From NCBI GenBank assembly GCA_049840475.1, contig JASGKX010000001.1, positions 1,922,001 to 1,986,000 on the forward strand: DNA of 64,000 nt. Reading direction: 5' to 3'. Source of the stretch: JBGVSA01 sp049840475. Its GTDB lineage: Bacteria > Pseudomonadota > Gammaproteobacteria > Burkholderiales > Rhodocyclaceae. The notes beneath the pieces were generated by a model, which made no database searches, was not told where the DNA came from, and was given only the letters and a program-made list of their open reading frames with translations. This document shows positions 1 through 7,829 of this stretch, one piece after another. The translations under genes were made by a program, and so were the position numbers. Positions within the stretch are counted from its first letter, which is position 1. Each line of letters starts with the position of its first letter.

Positions 1-910
1 GATGGCATTCGGGCGGGTTGCGCCGAGTACGTGAACACGCACGAACTGCCCGGGGCGCAATGAACCTTTGGGGTTGGGCAGTTCGGCCCGCACGAGGAAG
101 GTGCCGGTCTCTTGGCTGAACGCCGCGTCGGCAAAGGTGATACGCCCTATCTGCGGGAAGGTGGTGCCGTCGGCAAGAAGCACTTCGACACGCCATTTGT
201 CATTGGGCGCGGGCTTGATGATGCCGGCGTTGGCCTCGCTCTGCAGGCGCAGTTTTTCGTTTTCTGAGAGGCTGAAATTCACCCGGATCGGATCGAGCTT
301 GGCAACGTAGGTCAGCAAGCTGTTCTCGCTGCTGACGTATGCCCCGTCCTGCACCTTGGCGAATGACGACAGACCCGACACGGGCGACTTGATCGTCGTG
401 TAGGACAGGTCCAGTTCGGAATTCGTGACCTTGGCCCGGGCGGCCTCGACGGCTGCCGCCGCAGCTTGATCCTGCCCGGTGGCGTCATCCAGGTCCTTTT
501 GCGACAACGCGTTCTGCGCGACCAGTGGCTTGACCCGTGCGAGATTGGCGCGCGCCGTGGTCAGCCGCGCTTGCTGCTGAGCCAGTTCGCCGCGTGCCGC
601 GTCCAGTTCTGCCTGGAACGGCTTCGGGTCAATGAGGAACAGCGTCTGCCCCGGGCTGACCATCGTGCCTTCGGTATAGACCCGTCTTTCGAGAAACCCT
701 GCCACGCGGGCGCGGATCTCGACCTGCTGCGAGCTTTCGGTCTGGCCGACGAATTCGTAGAACCTGCGGCACCTCGGCGGGCCTCACGGTGTAGACGGTG
801 ACATCCATTGCCGGCGGCGCGGCAGGCGCAGCGGCTTCCTTCTTGCCGCAAGCGGCCAGCAGTGCAATGAGCGGCAGGCAGACAAGTACGCGATAGGGTG
901 TATTCATCAT
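1..910 (-). pseudogene. RND efflux periplasmic adaptor (membrane fusion protein), frameshifted and partial
   Basis: This is the periplasmic adaptor of a tripartite RND multidrug efflux pump (AcrA/MexE/HlyD family). The start at 910 gives a lipoprotein signal ending in the lipobox LLAACGKKE. Reading from there fails near 763-757, where seven bases separate the codons for PQ and EF instead of six. Restoring the frame gives EFVGQTESSQQVEIRARVAG, then the lipoyl-like half motifs, the alpha-hairpin rich in Q and A, and the beta-barrel section down to base 1. The 3' end lies outside the window, where the inner-membrane pump gene would be expected. The rest of the frame has no stop, so a one-base insertion is the only lesion seen. 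It may be a sequencing error. Confidence 0.85.
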
Positions 911-990
911 GGCGCGGCAGTCTTCGAGTCAGTGTCCGGGTCGGCACCCGGCAAGCGCCGGGTGCGCGTCTTGTTCCGCTCTCGAGCGGT

Positions 991-1581
991 TTATTTCTTT
1001 GCCGGCGGGGGCGCCGAGGTGACGGCGACGGCGATCGATTCGCGGATCGTCGCGACGACCTGGTCGCCTTTCTTCACCGCGGCCAGCACCTTGGGGTCTT
1101 GCACGTGTGCGGTGACGAGCTTGCCTTCGGGCGTTTTCAGCGTGACGGTGCGCTTCTTGGTGTCCACAGCGGTCACGTCCGACACGAGGACTGTCGTGCG
1201 TTGGACGGCGCCGGAGGGTTTTTCGCCGAGAGGGGCTGACGTGCCGGATTCGCTGACGCGCTTTTCGCGGAAGCCGCTGCCGCCCTTCAGCAGCTCGATG
1301 GCAATGGCTTGTTGGTAGTCGACGCTCACCATGTCACCTACCTTGATCTGGTCAAAGTTCTTGACCTCGGGGCCGACCTGGAAGTCGCGCGATTCACCTT
1401 TGGCGTTTTCCATGGTGATCACGCGGGTGGTCTTGTCCACCGCCGTGATCTTGCCGGCGAGACGGGCGTCGGCCTGCACGGCTTTTGCCGCCGCCACGGT
1501 CGGCGTGGATTGCGCGGATACAACCTGGACAGCGCCTAGCGTGAGAACCGCGATGACGCTCAATTGGGCAATGCGTTTCAT
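991..1581 (-). CDS. Secreted protein with two internal DUF5666-like repeats
   Basis: A 196-residue protein with a clear signal peptide (residues 1-23, ending VVSAQ). The mature part holds two similar beta-rich modules: one around residues 43-85 with GKITAVDKTTRVITMENAKG, and one around 130-185 with SDVTAVDTKKRTVTLKTPEG. Each ends in a KxGDxV turn, as in small OB-fold-like DUF5666 proteins. No catalytic residues are evident, and the function is unknown. Its start codon overlaps the stop of the upstream receiver gene by 4 bp (ATGA), so the two are probably co-translated. Periplasmic location is inferred from the signal peptide. Confidence 0.75.
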   Translation of the reverse strand: MKRIAQLSVIAVLTLGAVQVVSAQSTPTVAAAKAVQADARLAGKITAVDKTTRVITMENAKGESRDFQVGPEVKNFDQIKVGDMVSVDYQQAIAIELLKGGSGFREKRVSESGTSAPLGEKPSGAVQRTTVLVSDVTAVDTKKRTVTLKTPEGKLVTAHVQDPKVLAAVKKGDQVVATIRESIAVAVTSAPPPAKK

Positions 1582-1967
1582 GTTAGATCTCCTGATGGTT
1601 GTGACTCGAGGGCTGAATTGACGGCAGAGAGCAGCGCATGGCCCGCGAAGGGTTTGACGAGGTACGCGGCGCCCGCAGCGCGGGCCTGCCGTTGGGTGTC
1701 ACCATCGTCGTATGCGGTGATGAAGATGACTGCGGGGTGATAGGGGCCGCGATCGAGTGCGCGGTCAAGTTCGAAGCCCGACATGCCGGGCAGATGAATA
1801 TCCACCACGAGGCAATCGGCGCGCGAGGTGGCGTCGGAGGCGAGCAGGGCCTCGCCCGTGTCGAAGGATTCGGCATGCAGCCCGGCCGCCTCGATGAGGC
1901 GATGCATCGCCTGTCTGAGACCGCTGTCATCCTCTACGACGACCACGCGCCGGATACGCTTGCCCAC
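1578..1967 (-). CDS. Receiver-only (CheY/FixJ-type) response regulator
   Basis: A single receiver domain of about 129 residues with the acidic pair VEDD (residues 11-14), phospho-acceptor D56 in LVVDIHLPG, a conserved T in FITAYDD, and the K of YLVKPFAG. There is no DNA-binding domain, so output must be by protein contact or phosphotransfer. I chose the GTG start at 1967 because AAGGAG lies 7 bases upstream; an earlier TTG at 2000 has no such site. It overlaps the following secreted-protein gene by 4 bp. No kinase is adjacent in the window. The family is certain; the partner is unknown. Confidence 0.8.
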   Translation of the reverse strand: MGKRIRRVVVVEDDSGLRQAMHRLIEAAGLHAESFDTGEALLASDATSRADCLVVDIHLPGMSGFELDRALDRGPYHPAVIFITAYDDGDTQRQARAAGAAYLVKPFAGHALLSAVNSALESQPSGDLT

Positions 1968-2292
1968 AACCACGCTCCTTTTTGTCACGCGACTGCACAA
2001 GTGTCGGCAGGAGGCTACAGCGACAGTGCGGGTCTGCCATCGTCCTAAGGTGCAGCGGTCTTTGCCCTTTGGTGCAAGGGCTTGCGGCGTTCGGCTGCGA
2101 CGGGCTGTGGGCGCTACGTGGTGGCGTGCCCCAAGGGCATGCAGACAATACGAGTCACGGGACTGTCCAAGCGGGCAGATGTGGCCGTTGGGTTATGCGG
2201 ATCGGAAGTCTGCTTTCAGTTCCGTGCTTTCATCGATGCTCTGTTTGTCTCGTGATTACAGAGACAGGTCGGGCGATCTGGTATGGCGAAGC
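1968..2292. other. Intergenic region, nothing recognised
   Basis: About 325 bases between the start of the receiver gene and the terminator beyond ftsX. All reading frames here look like noise (proline/arginine-rich, no family signature). It should contain the promoter for the receiver / secreted-protein pair, but I see no clear -35/-10 boxes. Confidence 0.5.
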
Positions 2293-2326
2293 AAAAAAAA
2301 GGCGCCGGAAGGGCGCCTTTTTTTTT
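2293..2326 (-). terminator. Rho-independent terminator after ftsX
   Basis: GGCGCC (2301-2306) pairs with GGCGCC (2312-2317) around a short loop. The stem is extended by eight A on one side and nine T on the other, so it could stop transcription on either strand. It lies 15 bp past the ftsX stop codon. Confidence 0.85.
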
Positions 2327-2341
2327 CGTGACGTTGTGCAG

Positions 2342-3247
2342 TCAATCTGCAATGAGTCCGTCGTGCAGATGTCGGTGCACCGAAAGCGCTGCACCCAGCC
2401 AGCCGAGCAAGGCGGCGAAAGCGAGTAAGGCGCCCACTTGCGGCACTGCCGGAGGCGGCATGTCGAGCACGATGCTGTAGGTCTTGGCCAGCGCCTGCAA
2501 CTGTGGGCCGATCAGTTGCATGAGCGCCACCACCAGGCCCCAGGCCAGAAGACCGCCGAGCAGTCCCTGGAAGAAACCGAAATACAGAAACGGCCGCCGC
2601 ACGTACTGGCGCGTGGCGCCCAGCAACATGCTCACGGAGATCTCTTGTCGTTGCGTGAGAATCTGCAGGCGGATCGTGTTGAAGGTGATGATCACCAGCG
2701 CTGCACCCAGCAAGCCGGCCAGCAGCAGGACCATGCTGCGACCGAGTTCGATCAGGGCGTGCATGCGCTCGACCCAGTCGGAATCCAGTTGCACGAGTGC
2801 GACTTCGGGCTGTGCGGAGAGCATGTCGCGCAACGTTAGGAAGTCCGACGGCGAGTCCGAGGCCGGTTCGAGTACGAACGCGTCGGGCAGCGGATTCTCC
2901 GATAGCGAACCGGCGACGTCGGCAAAGCCGCCGCGTTCGGCCAGGCGCTTGAGCGCTTCTTCCTTCGAGATGTAGCGCACCGCCGAGAAGCGCGTGTCCG
3001 ACTGCAATCGGGAGCGCAGCAGCGTGACCGCATTGGCGCTGGCGTCCGCCTTGAGGAACACGCTGATCTCGGGCTTGCCCGAGACGCCGCGTGCCAGTCC
3101 GGCGAGATTGTCGATGAGGACGTAACCGAGCGCGGGCAGTGTCAGCGCGATTGCGATGACGAGCGCCGACAATAGCGTCGTCAGCGGGCGTCGCCCCAGG
3201 CGGCGCATGGAGTGCGACAGGGCGCGCGAATGTGAATGAAGGCTCAT
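2342..3247 (-). CDS. ftsX: Cell division protein FtsX (ABC transporter-like membrane subunit)
   Basis: A 301-residue membrane protein that pairs with the ATPase FtsE at the divisome and transmits ATP hydrolysis to periplasmic amidase activators. It shows the FtsX layout: a short cytoplasmic N-terminus, TM1 (about 25-45), a periplasmic domain containing PEISVFLKADA, and three C-terminal TM segments with VIITFNTIRLQILTQRQEI and a large loop. The length matches the family. Unusually, ftsE is not directly upstream: a lipoprotein gene and a terminator lie between them. TATAAT on the minus strand at 3314-3319, just after that terminator, could be its own -10 box, but I see no good -35. Confidence 0.93.
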   Translation of the reverse strand: MSLHSHSRALSHSMRRLGRRPLTTLLSALVIAIALTLPALGYVLIDNLAGLARGVSGKPEISVFLKADASANAVTLLRSRLQSDTRFSAVRYISKEEALKRLAERGGFADVAGSLSENPLPDAFVLEPASDSPSDFLTLRDMLSAQPEVALVQLDSDWVERMHALIELGRSMVLLLAGLLGAALVIITFNTIRLQILTQRQEISVSMLLGATRQYVRRPFLYFGFFQGLLGGLLAWGLVVALMQLIGPQLQALAKTYSIVLDMPPPAVPQVGALLAFAALLGWLGAALSVHRHLHDGLIAD

Positions 3248-3320
3248 GGATGCGAGGGTTCGGCTGATTGGTCGGAGGCGACCGAACTGCCGGACACCTC
3301 ACGCAAGCGCCCGATTATAG

Positions 3321-3346
3321 AAAAAACCCGCCATGAAGGCGGGTTT
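3321..3346 (-). terminator. Terminator between the lipoprotein gene and ftsX
   Basis: AAACCCGCC (3324-3332) and GGCGGGTTT (3338-3346) form a 9-bp stem. Read on the minus strand it is followed by a run of T, so it should end the lipoprotein transcript before ftsX. Confidence 0.85.
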
Positions 3347-3381
3347 CGATGCGCCATGCGTCGTCTTGACGCGGCAGATGG

Positions 3382-3744
3382 TCAGCAGCCCATGGCCTTG
3401 CTGCTGGCGGCGAAGGCGTCTTCGCTCTGTTTGCAGGCCGAGCCCAAGGCCGCCTTGTCGCTGATCTGCGCCCAGCTTGCCCGGGTCTGCTCCATCTGCT
3501 GCTTGATGGTGTCGGCCACGGCAGCGTTGCCGCCGCCGATCTTCTCGACGCAAGCGTTAACTTGCTTGATGTAGGCCTCGCACTCTGCCGGCAGTGCGTC
3601 GGCAGTGGTGCTCGACTCCGACGCGGCAGCACTCGCAGCCTCGGCGGCCGGGGCTGGTGCGGCTTCTTCCTTCTTGGCGCACGCGCCCAGCATCGCTGCT
3701 GCGGCCAGCATGGCGATCAACATCGACGACAGCTTCTTGCTCAT
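3382..3744 (-). CDS. Small lipoprotein, DUF5339-like
   Basis: A 120-residue lipoprotein: signal peptide with lipobox LGAC (C22), an Ala/Glu/Pro/Ser-rich linker (23-50), then a small helical domain with four cysteines (in CEAYIKQVNAC, GSACKQSE and the terminal MGC). These are probably two disulfides in the periplasm. This arrangement resembles DUF5339 proteins of betaproteobacteria. No enzymatic motif is seen. It sits between ftsE and ftsX on the same strand but has its own terminator, so it need not belong to the division operon. Function unknown. Confidence 0.75.
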   Translation of the reverse strand: MSKKLSSMLIAMLAAAAMLGACAKKEEAAPAPAAEAASAAASESSTTADALPAECEAYIKQVNACVEKIGGGNAAVADTIKQQMEQTRASWAQISDKAALGSACKQSEDAFAASSKAMGC

Positions 3745-3904
3745 GGTTCTCTCCCAATAGTGACGGCTGACCGGCGTCGTTATGGGCGCTCGGTCGTGCC
3801 CGTAGCCAGGGCCAAAGCGCCCGGGTGCCGCGCAGTGTGTTGAGAGGGGGGTGACTGAAGCTTGTGCGGTCGCAAGGCCGCCCGAGCACTGGTGTTGGAT
3901 TAAG

Positions 3905-3925
3905 AAAGCGCCTTCAAAGCGCTTC
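3905..3925 (-). terminator. Possible weak terminator after ftsE
   Basis: AAGCGC (3906-3911) and GCGCTT (3919-3924) form a 6-bp hairpin, followed on the minus strand by TTTCTT. It lies about 110 bp past the ftsE stop. The short stem makes this tentative. Confidence 0.4.
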
Positions 3926-4034
3926 CACGCTTCGGCGGGAACAGTCGTGAATATCCGGGCCGAACGTCATTGAAAGGGTGATGCCCCGGCGACAGACCCT
4001 GTCGCAGAGGCCGAGCGGATTGACCCGCCGAAGA

Positions 4035-4688
4035 CTATTGCAGCAATTGTCCCTTGGCGAGCTCCACGCGACGTGCGCCGTAGGGCGAGTACAGGGTCTC
4101 GTCGTGGGTGGCCAGGATCAGCGTGACGCCTGCCGCGTTGAAGTCGCGGAACAGCGCTGCGATTTCGCGTGCGTAGGCCGGGTCCAAGTGCGCCGTGGGT
4201 TCATCGGCAATCAGGATCGACGGCCGGTTGACGATGGCGCGAGCGATGGCGGCGCGCTGCTGTTCGCCGCCGGACAAGGTCAGCGGAAGCGCGCGTGCGT
4301 GGTGCGACAGGCCGACGCGTTCGAGCGCTGCGTGAACGCGCTTGGCGGCATCCTTGGGTGGATGGCCCGTCACCTGCAAAGGCAGCATGACGTTGTCGAA
4401 AACCGTGCGGTCGAGCAGCAGGCGGTGCTCCTGCATGACCAGCCCCAGGCTGCGGCGCAGATAGGGAATCTGCGATGGCTTGAGCCGGCCGACATCCAGC
4501 CCGTTGACCGTGACGCGCCCACCTGTGGGGGACTCCAGTGCGGCAATGAGCTTTAGCAGCGTGCTCTTGCCGGCGCCTGAATGGCCAGCAAGCACGAGCA
4601 GCTCGCCGTGCCGGATATCCAGGCTGACGCCCGTCAGCGCATCGTGCCCGCCGGGGTAGCGCTTGGAGACGTTGTCGAATTGGATCAT
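4035..4688 (-). CDS. ftsE: Cell division ATP-binding protein FtsE
   Basis: A 217-residue ABC ATPase of the cell division complex with FtsX. Walker A is GHSGAGKS (35-42), the signature LSGGE is at 138-142, Walker B ILIADE at 158-163, and the switch histidine is in LATHDE near the C-terminus. Length and start (MIQFDNVSKRYPGG) match FtsE; the longer in-frame extension upstream has no family resemblance and was rejected. ftsX is on the same strand but about 790 bp downstream of the ftsE stop, separated by a lipoprotein gene, which differs from the usual overlapping ftsEX pair. Confidence 0.93.
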   Translation of the reverse strand: MIQFDNVSKRYPGGHDALTGVSLDIRHGELLVLAGHSGAGKSTLLKLIAALESPTGGRVTVNGLDVGRLKPSQIPYLRRSLGLVMQEHRLLLDRTVFDNVMLPLQVTGHPPKDAAKRVHAALERVGLSHHARALPLTLSGGEQQRAAIARAIVNRPSILIADEPTAHLDPAYAREIAALFRDFNAAGVTLILATHDETLYSPYGARRVELAKGQLLQ

Positions 4689-4773
4689 CGGAAAGCGGTT
4701 GCGGCGTGATGGAGACCGCGATTCTACCGTGCCGCCCGATTGTGCGTCTGGCGCGCTGGCGGATCGCGCCGGA

Positions 4774-5439
4774 TCAGTCGATAGCCGGACCGGAAGCCAA
4801 CCGGTGAGCCCACCGCGTGGTTTCAGGGAGGCGATAGCGCGTCGTGCAGGCGCGCACCCAGTGCAGCGCACTGTCCAGCGACACGCGGTGGCCGCTGGAA
4901 ATGAACAGGGGCAGCGTGTTGGCGCGATTGCGCAGCACGGCGCCGATGACCTCCGCACGATCCATCAACGGCACCCAGGCGCCAAGCTCGGGGGACAAGT
5001 CGGCATGCGTACCGATCAGGCGCGATTTGCCTACGCCAATGGTTGCCATGCCAGTGACCACGCCGAGATGGCTGGCGATGCCGCAACGACGCGGGTGCGC
5101 AATGCCCTGACCATCCACCAGAACGAGGTCGGCACTTGTCGTTATGGCGTCGAAGGCATCGAGAATCGCAGGAATCTCGCGGAACGACAGCAGGCCGGGC
5201 ACGTATGGGAAATGCGTTGGCCGCCGCGCGAGTGCGCGGTCAACGAGTTCGAGCCCCGGCCACGACAGCACGGCAACGGCCGCCCGCGTGACCGTGCCAT
5301 TCTGTTCAAAGCCGACGTCCACGCCAGCTACCGTACGTACCGGGCCGAAGTCATCGGTCAGCACGACTTGCTGCGCGATCTCGCGCTGGACGGCGACGGC
5401 CTCTTTGGGTGTGAGGTCCCAGCGGTGCGTTTGCACCAT
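4774..5439 (-). CDS. nfi: Endonuclease V (deoxyinosine 3'-endonuclease)
   Basis: A 221-residue repair nuclease that cuts the second phosphodiester bond 3' to deoxyinosine and other deaminated bases. Landmarks line up with E. coli Nfi: GVDVGFEQNG (first catalytic Asp), PYVPGLLSFRE (wedge and catalytic Glu), LVLVDGQGIAHPRR (catalytic Asp), THADLSPELGAWVPLMD, and SGHRVSLDSALHWV near the C-terminus. The 5' end overlaps the 3' end of ybiB by 82 bp on the same strand, which suggests translational coupling. Confidence 0.93.
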   Translation of the reverse strand: MVQTHRWDLTPKEAVAVQREIAQQVVLTDDFGPVRTVAGVDVGFEQNGTVTRAAVAVLSWPGLELVDRALARRPTHFPYVPGLLSFREIPAILDAFDAITTSADLVLVDGQGIAHPRRCGIASHLGVVTGMATIGVGKSRLIGTHADLSPELGAWVPLMDRAEVIGAVLRNRANTLPLFISSGHRVSLDSALHWVRACTTRYRLPETTRWAHRLASGPAID

Positions 5440-6353
5440 TTCAAGTGCGTGCCAAGCGGGCCAAGGCGTTCAACCTGATCGGCGATTGGCTGAGGGATCG
5501 GCTGCTTGCCGTGCAGCATTGCCTCAATGATGGCGGCGTTGGTGTCGATGGAGCAGGCGTCTTCGATCGGCGCTTCGGATTCGGCATGCGCTTGCTCGAA
5601 CATGACCTGCGGCGTGCCTTCGGTGAAGCCGAGCAGGCGCGGCCGCCGCTTGGGAGAGGCATACGCTTCGCCCTCGGTGCCGCGCATGAGGAGCGCGGTG
5701 GCGCCGTCGTGCTCAAGGAATTGCTCCATCACGTCGAGGTAGGGCGGATGCGTGACCGCCACGACACGCACGCTGCGCCCTGGGCACGGGTCGAGCAGTT
5801 TTGCGATGGTGTGCCCACTATTGCGTACGCCAAGCCGCAGGCGCAGGCTGAGCAGTCTGTCGAGGCCGTTGCACAGTTGCGGCAGGCCGATGCACGTGAT
5901 GCCGCGCGAGGCGAGCTGGTTTTCCGCCGACTCGACCGACAAGGCTGGTTTGAGTTTGAGCGCGGTGAGCAGGTCGAACGGGCTGACGCGCGAATCGAAG
6001 TCATGTCGCCCCTGTATCAGGACCGGTACGCCTTGCCGGGCGAGCAGGATCGCCACGAGCGGCATCAGGTTGGCCTGCTTGCGCGCGCCGTTGTAGGTGG
6101 GCAGCACCACGCAGCGTGGGCCATTGGGTACGCGCACGACATGGGTGCGAGCATCGAGCGCTGCTTTAAAGCCGATCAGTTCGTTGAGGTCTTCGCCTTT
6201 GACGCGAAGCGAAAGGAGTGTGGCGCCGAGTTCAAGTTCAGGCACTTCGCCGTCGAGTATGTGCCCGAACAGTTCGCGCGCGACGTCGCGGTCCATGGGC
6301 TTGGCGCCCTTGGCACCGCGCCCGATTTCCTTGATGATCGAAGCGTATTTCAT
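5358..6353 (-). CDS. ybiB: DNA-binding protein YbiB (glycosyltransferase family 3-like fold)
   Basis: A 331-residue homologue of E. coli YbiB, related to anthranilate phosphoribosyltransferase TrpD and reported to bind nucleic acids. It has the TrpD-like N-terminal helical domain (MDRDVARELFGHILDGEV), the VVLPTYNGARKQANLMPL stretch and HDFDSRVSP. The start at 6353 (MKYASIIKEIGRG) is supported by family length; a 169-residue upstream extension in frame is low-complexity and rejected. Its last 82 bp lie inside the nfi gene, and the basic tail may be peculiar to this lineage. Nucleic-acid binding is family knowledge, not visible here. Confidence 0.85.
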   Translation of the reverse strand: MKYASIIKEIGRGAKGAKPMDRDVARELFGHILDGEVPELELGATLLSLRVKGEDLNELIGFKAALDARTHVVRVPNGPRCVVLPTYNGARKQANLMPLVAILLARQGVPVLIQGRHDFDSRVSPFDLLTALKLKPALSVESAENQLASRGITCIGLPQLCNGLDRLLSLRLRLGVRNSGHTIAKLLDPCPGRSVRVVAVTHPPYLDVMEQFLEHDGATALLMRGTEGEAYASPKRRPRLLGFTEGTPQVMFEQAHAESEAPIEDACSIDTNAAIIEAMLHGKQPIPQPIADQVERLGPLGTHLKWCKRTAGTSHPKRPSPSSARSRSKSC

Positions 6354-6456
6354 GACGGGTCGTACGCGAGAAGGGTCAGGGCCCTCAAGCGTACTTCGAA
6401 AACGCCCGGCGCGACCATGAGTACATGTCCCGGCCGGCGTGTGGAAAGGATTCGCA

Positions 6457-7341
6457 ATGGATGTTGGATTTATCGGTATCGGCATCATGGGGCGCCCCAT
6501 GGTGCTCAACCTGCTACGTGCGGGGCATCGCGTGCACGTCTGGTCGCGGCGCGAGGCTTCGCTGGCGGAGGTCGTGCATGCCGGCGCGGTGGCGCAACGT
6601 AGCGCTGCGCAGGTAGCTGCCCAGGCGGACATCGTCATCAGCATGGTGGCGGACGCGCCGGACGTGGAGCACGTTGCGCTCGGGCCGCAAGGCGTCGCCG
6701 AAGGCGCGCGACAAGGCGCTATCTTCGTCGACATGAGCACGATTGCGCCGAGCGCGGCGCGCGATATCGCTGCACGCCTGCAGCAGCGTGGCATCACCAT
6801 GCTCGACGCGCCCGTGTCGGGCGGCGAGAAAGGTGCGATCGCCGGCACGCTGACGATCATGGTCGGCGGTGACGAAGCGGCGTTTACTCATGCGCGTCCG
6901 GTGCTTGAGGCGATGGGCCGCACCATTACCTATATTGGTGGTTCTGGCGCTGGGCAAGTGACCAAGGCGTGCAATCAGATTCTCACGGGGGTTGGCATCG
7001 CCATCGTGGCAGAGGCACTCAACTTTGCGCGTGCCAGTGGTGTCAACGCGGCCCGCGTGCGCGAGGCCATGCTGGGCGGGTCTGCCGCCAGCAAGGTGCT
7101 GGAGGATCATGGTCAGCGCATGCTGGACCGCAACTTCAAGCCTGGCTTCAAGGCATGGATGCATCGCAAGGACCTGAAGATCGTGCTCGACGAGGCGCAT
7201 CGCATGGGCATTCCTGCGCCGGCTTCTGCGATCACCGCGCAGTTGCTCAATGCGCTGGTCGGCGCGGGCGAGGGCGAGGCGGATTCGATCTCGATGCTAA
7301 AAATGCTCGAACGCATGAGCGAGACCCGTCATGAAGAATGA
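6457..7341 (+). CDS. NAD(P)-dependent beta-hydroxyacid dehydrogenase (tartronate semialdehyde reductase / 3-hydroxyisobutyrate dehydrogenase family)
   Basis: A 294-residue dehydrogenase with the N-terminal dinucleotide motif GFIGIGIMGRPM, the substrate-binding stretch LDAPVSGGEKGAIAGTLTIM, and the catalytic lysine region SGAGQVTKACNQI. The C-terminal helical domain has FKPGFKAWMHRKDL. These features fit GarR/GlxR-type 2-hydroxy-3-oxopropionate reductases, but 3-hydroxyisobutyrate dehydrogenase cannot be excluded. The ATG at 6457 follows GGAAAGGA at a good distance; an in-frame ATG 18 bases earlier is less likely. The 3' end overlaps the next lipoprotein gene by 11 bp. Confidence 0.88.
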   Translation: MDVGFIGIGIMGRPMVLNLLRAGHRVHVWSRREASLAEVVHAGAVAQRSAAQVAAQADIVISMVADAPDVEHVALGPQGVAEGARQGAIFVDMSTIAPSAARDIAARLQQRGITMLDAPVSGGEKGAIAGTLTIMVGGDEAAFTHARPVLEAMGRTITYIGGSGAGQVTKACNQILTGVGIAIVAEALNFARASGVNAARVREAMLGGSAASKVLEDHGQRMLDRNFKPGFKAWMHRKDLKIVLDEAHRMGIPAPASAITAQLLNALVGAGEGEADSISMLKMLERMSETRHEE

Positions 7342-7825
7342 ATTCCTGCGGCTGTGTCGCCGCCTCGTTCCGGTGCTCGTATTGTTCGCCGCAGCCTGCG
7401 CGAGCCTGTACGGGTTGAAGGCGCCGGAAGTATCTCTTTCGGACGTCACGCTGTCGGGTGGCACCTTGCTGGAGCAGCGCTTCAAGCTCAAGCTGCGCGT
7501 GCTCAATCCGAATGACAGGGACATCACCATCAGCGGGCTGACCTTCCAGCTCGACATCGGGGACAAGCGCTTTGCCAGTGGGGCGACCGGCCAGACGGTG
7601 GTGTTGCCGCGTCTTGGCGACACGGTGGTGGAAGTGGACGCGACCGCGCAGATGCTGAGCCTGATCCAGCAATTGCCCAAGCTGATCAATGGCGAAGGCA
7701 AGGTGCCATATCGCGTCAAGGGCGACGTGGTGACGACCGACTACGGCCGCATTCCCTTCGACCGCAAGGGCGAGACCGTCTTGCCCTGGACGCAGCCGAA
7801 GGACCCCGACAGCCGCAGTCTGTAG
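7331..7825 (+). CDS. LEA type 2 family lipoprotein
   Basis: A 164-residue lipoprotein with a signal peptide and lipobox FAAAC, then one LEA14-like (water stress / hypersensitive response) beta-sandwich domain: LEQRFKLKLRVLNPNDRDI is the family's typical N-P-N motif region, followed by GLTFQLDIGDKRFASG. Such proteins are exported and of unknown function in bacteria. It overlaps the upstream dehydrogenase gene by 11 bp, so the two are probably one transcript. It converges with uvrB, with 4 bp between the stop codons. Confidence 0.82.
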   Translation: MKNEFLRLCRRLVPVLVLFAAACASLYGLKAPEVSLSDVTLSGGTLLEQRFKLKLRVLNPNDRDITISGLTFQLDIGDKRFASGATGQTVVLPRLGDTVVEVDATAQMLSLIQQLPKLINGEGKVPYRVKGDVVTTDYGRIPFDRKGETVLPWTQPKDPDSRSL

Positions 7826-7829
7826 TGCC

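Noticed and set aside
6354..6860. N-terminal extension of ybiB to a 500-residue protein
   Set aside because: The extra 169 residues are low-complexity and lie antisense to the start of the dehydrogenase gene; family length supports the start at 6353.
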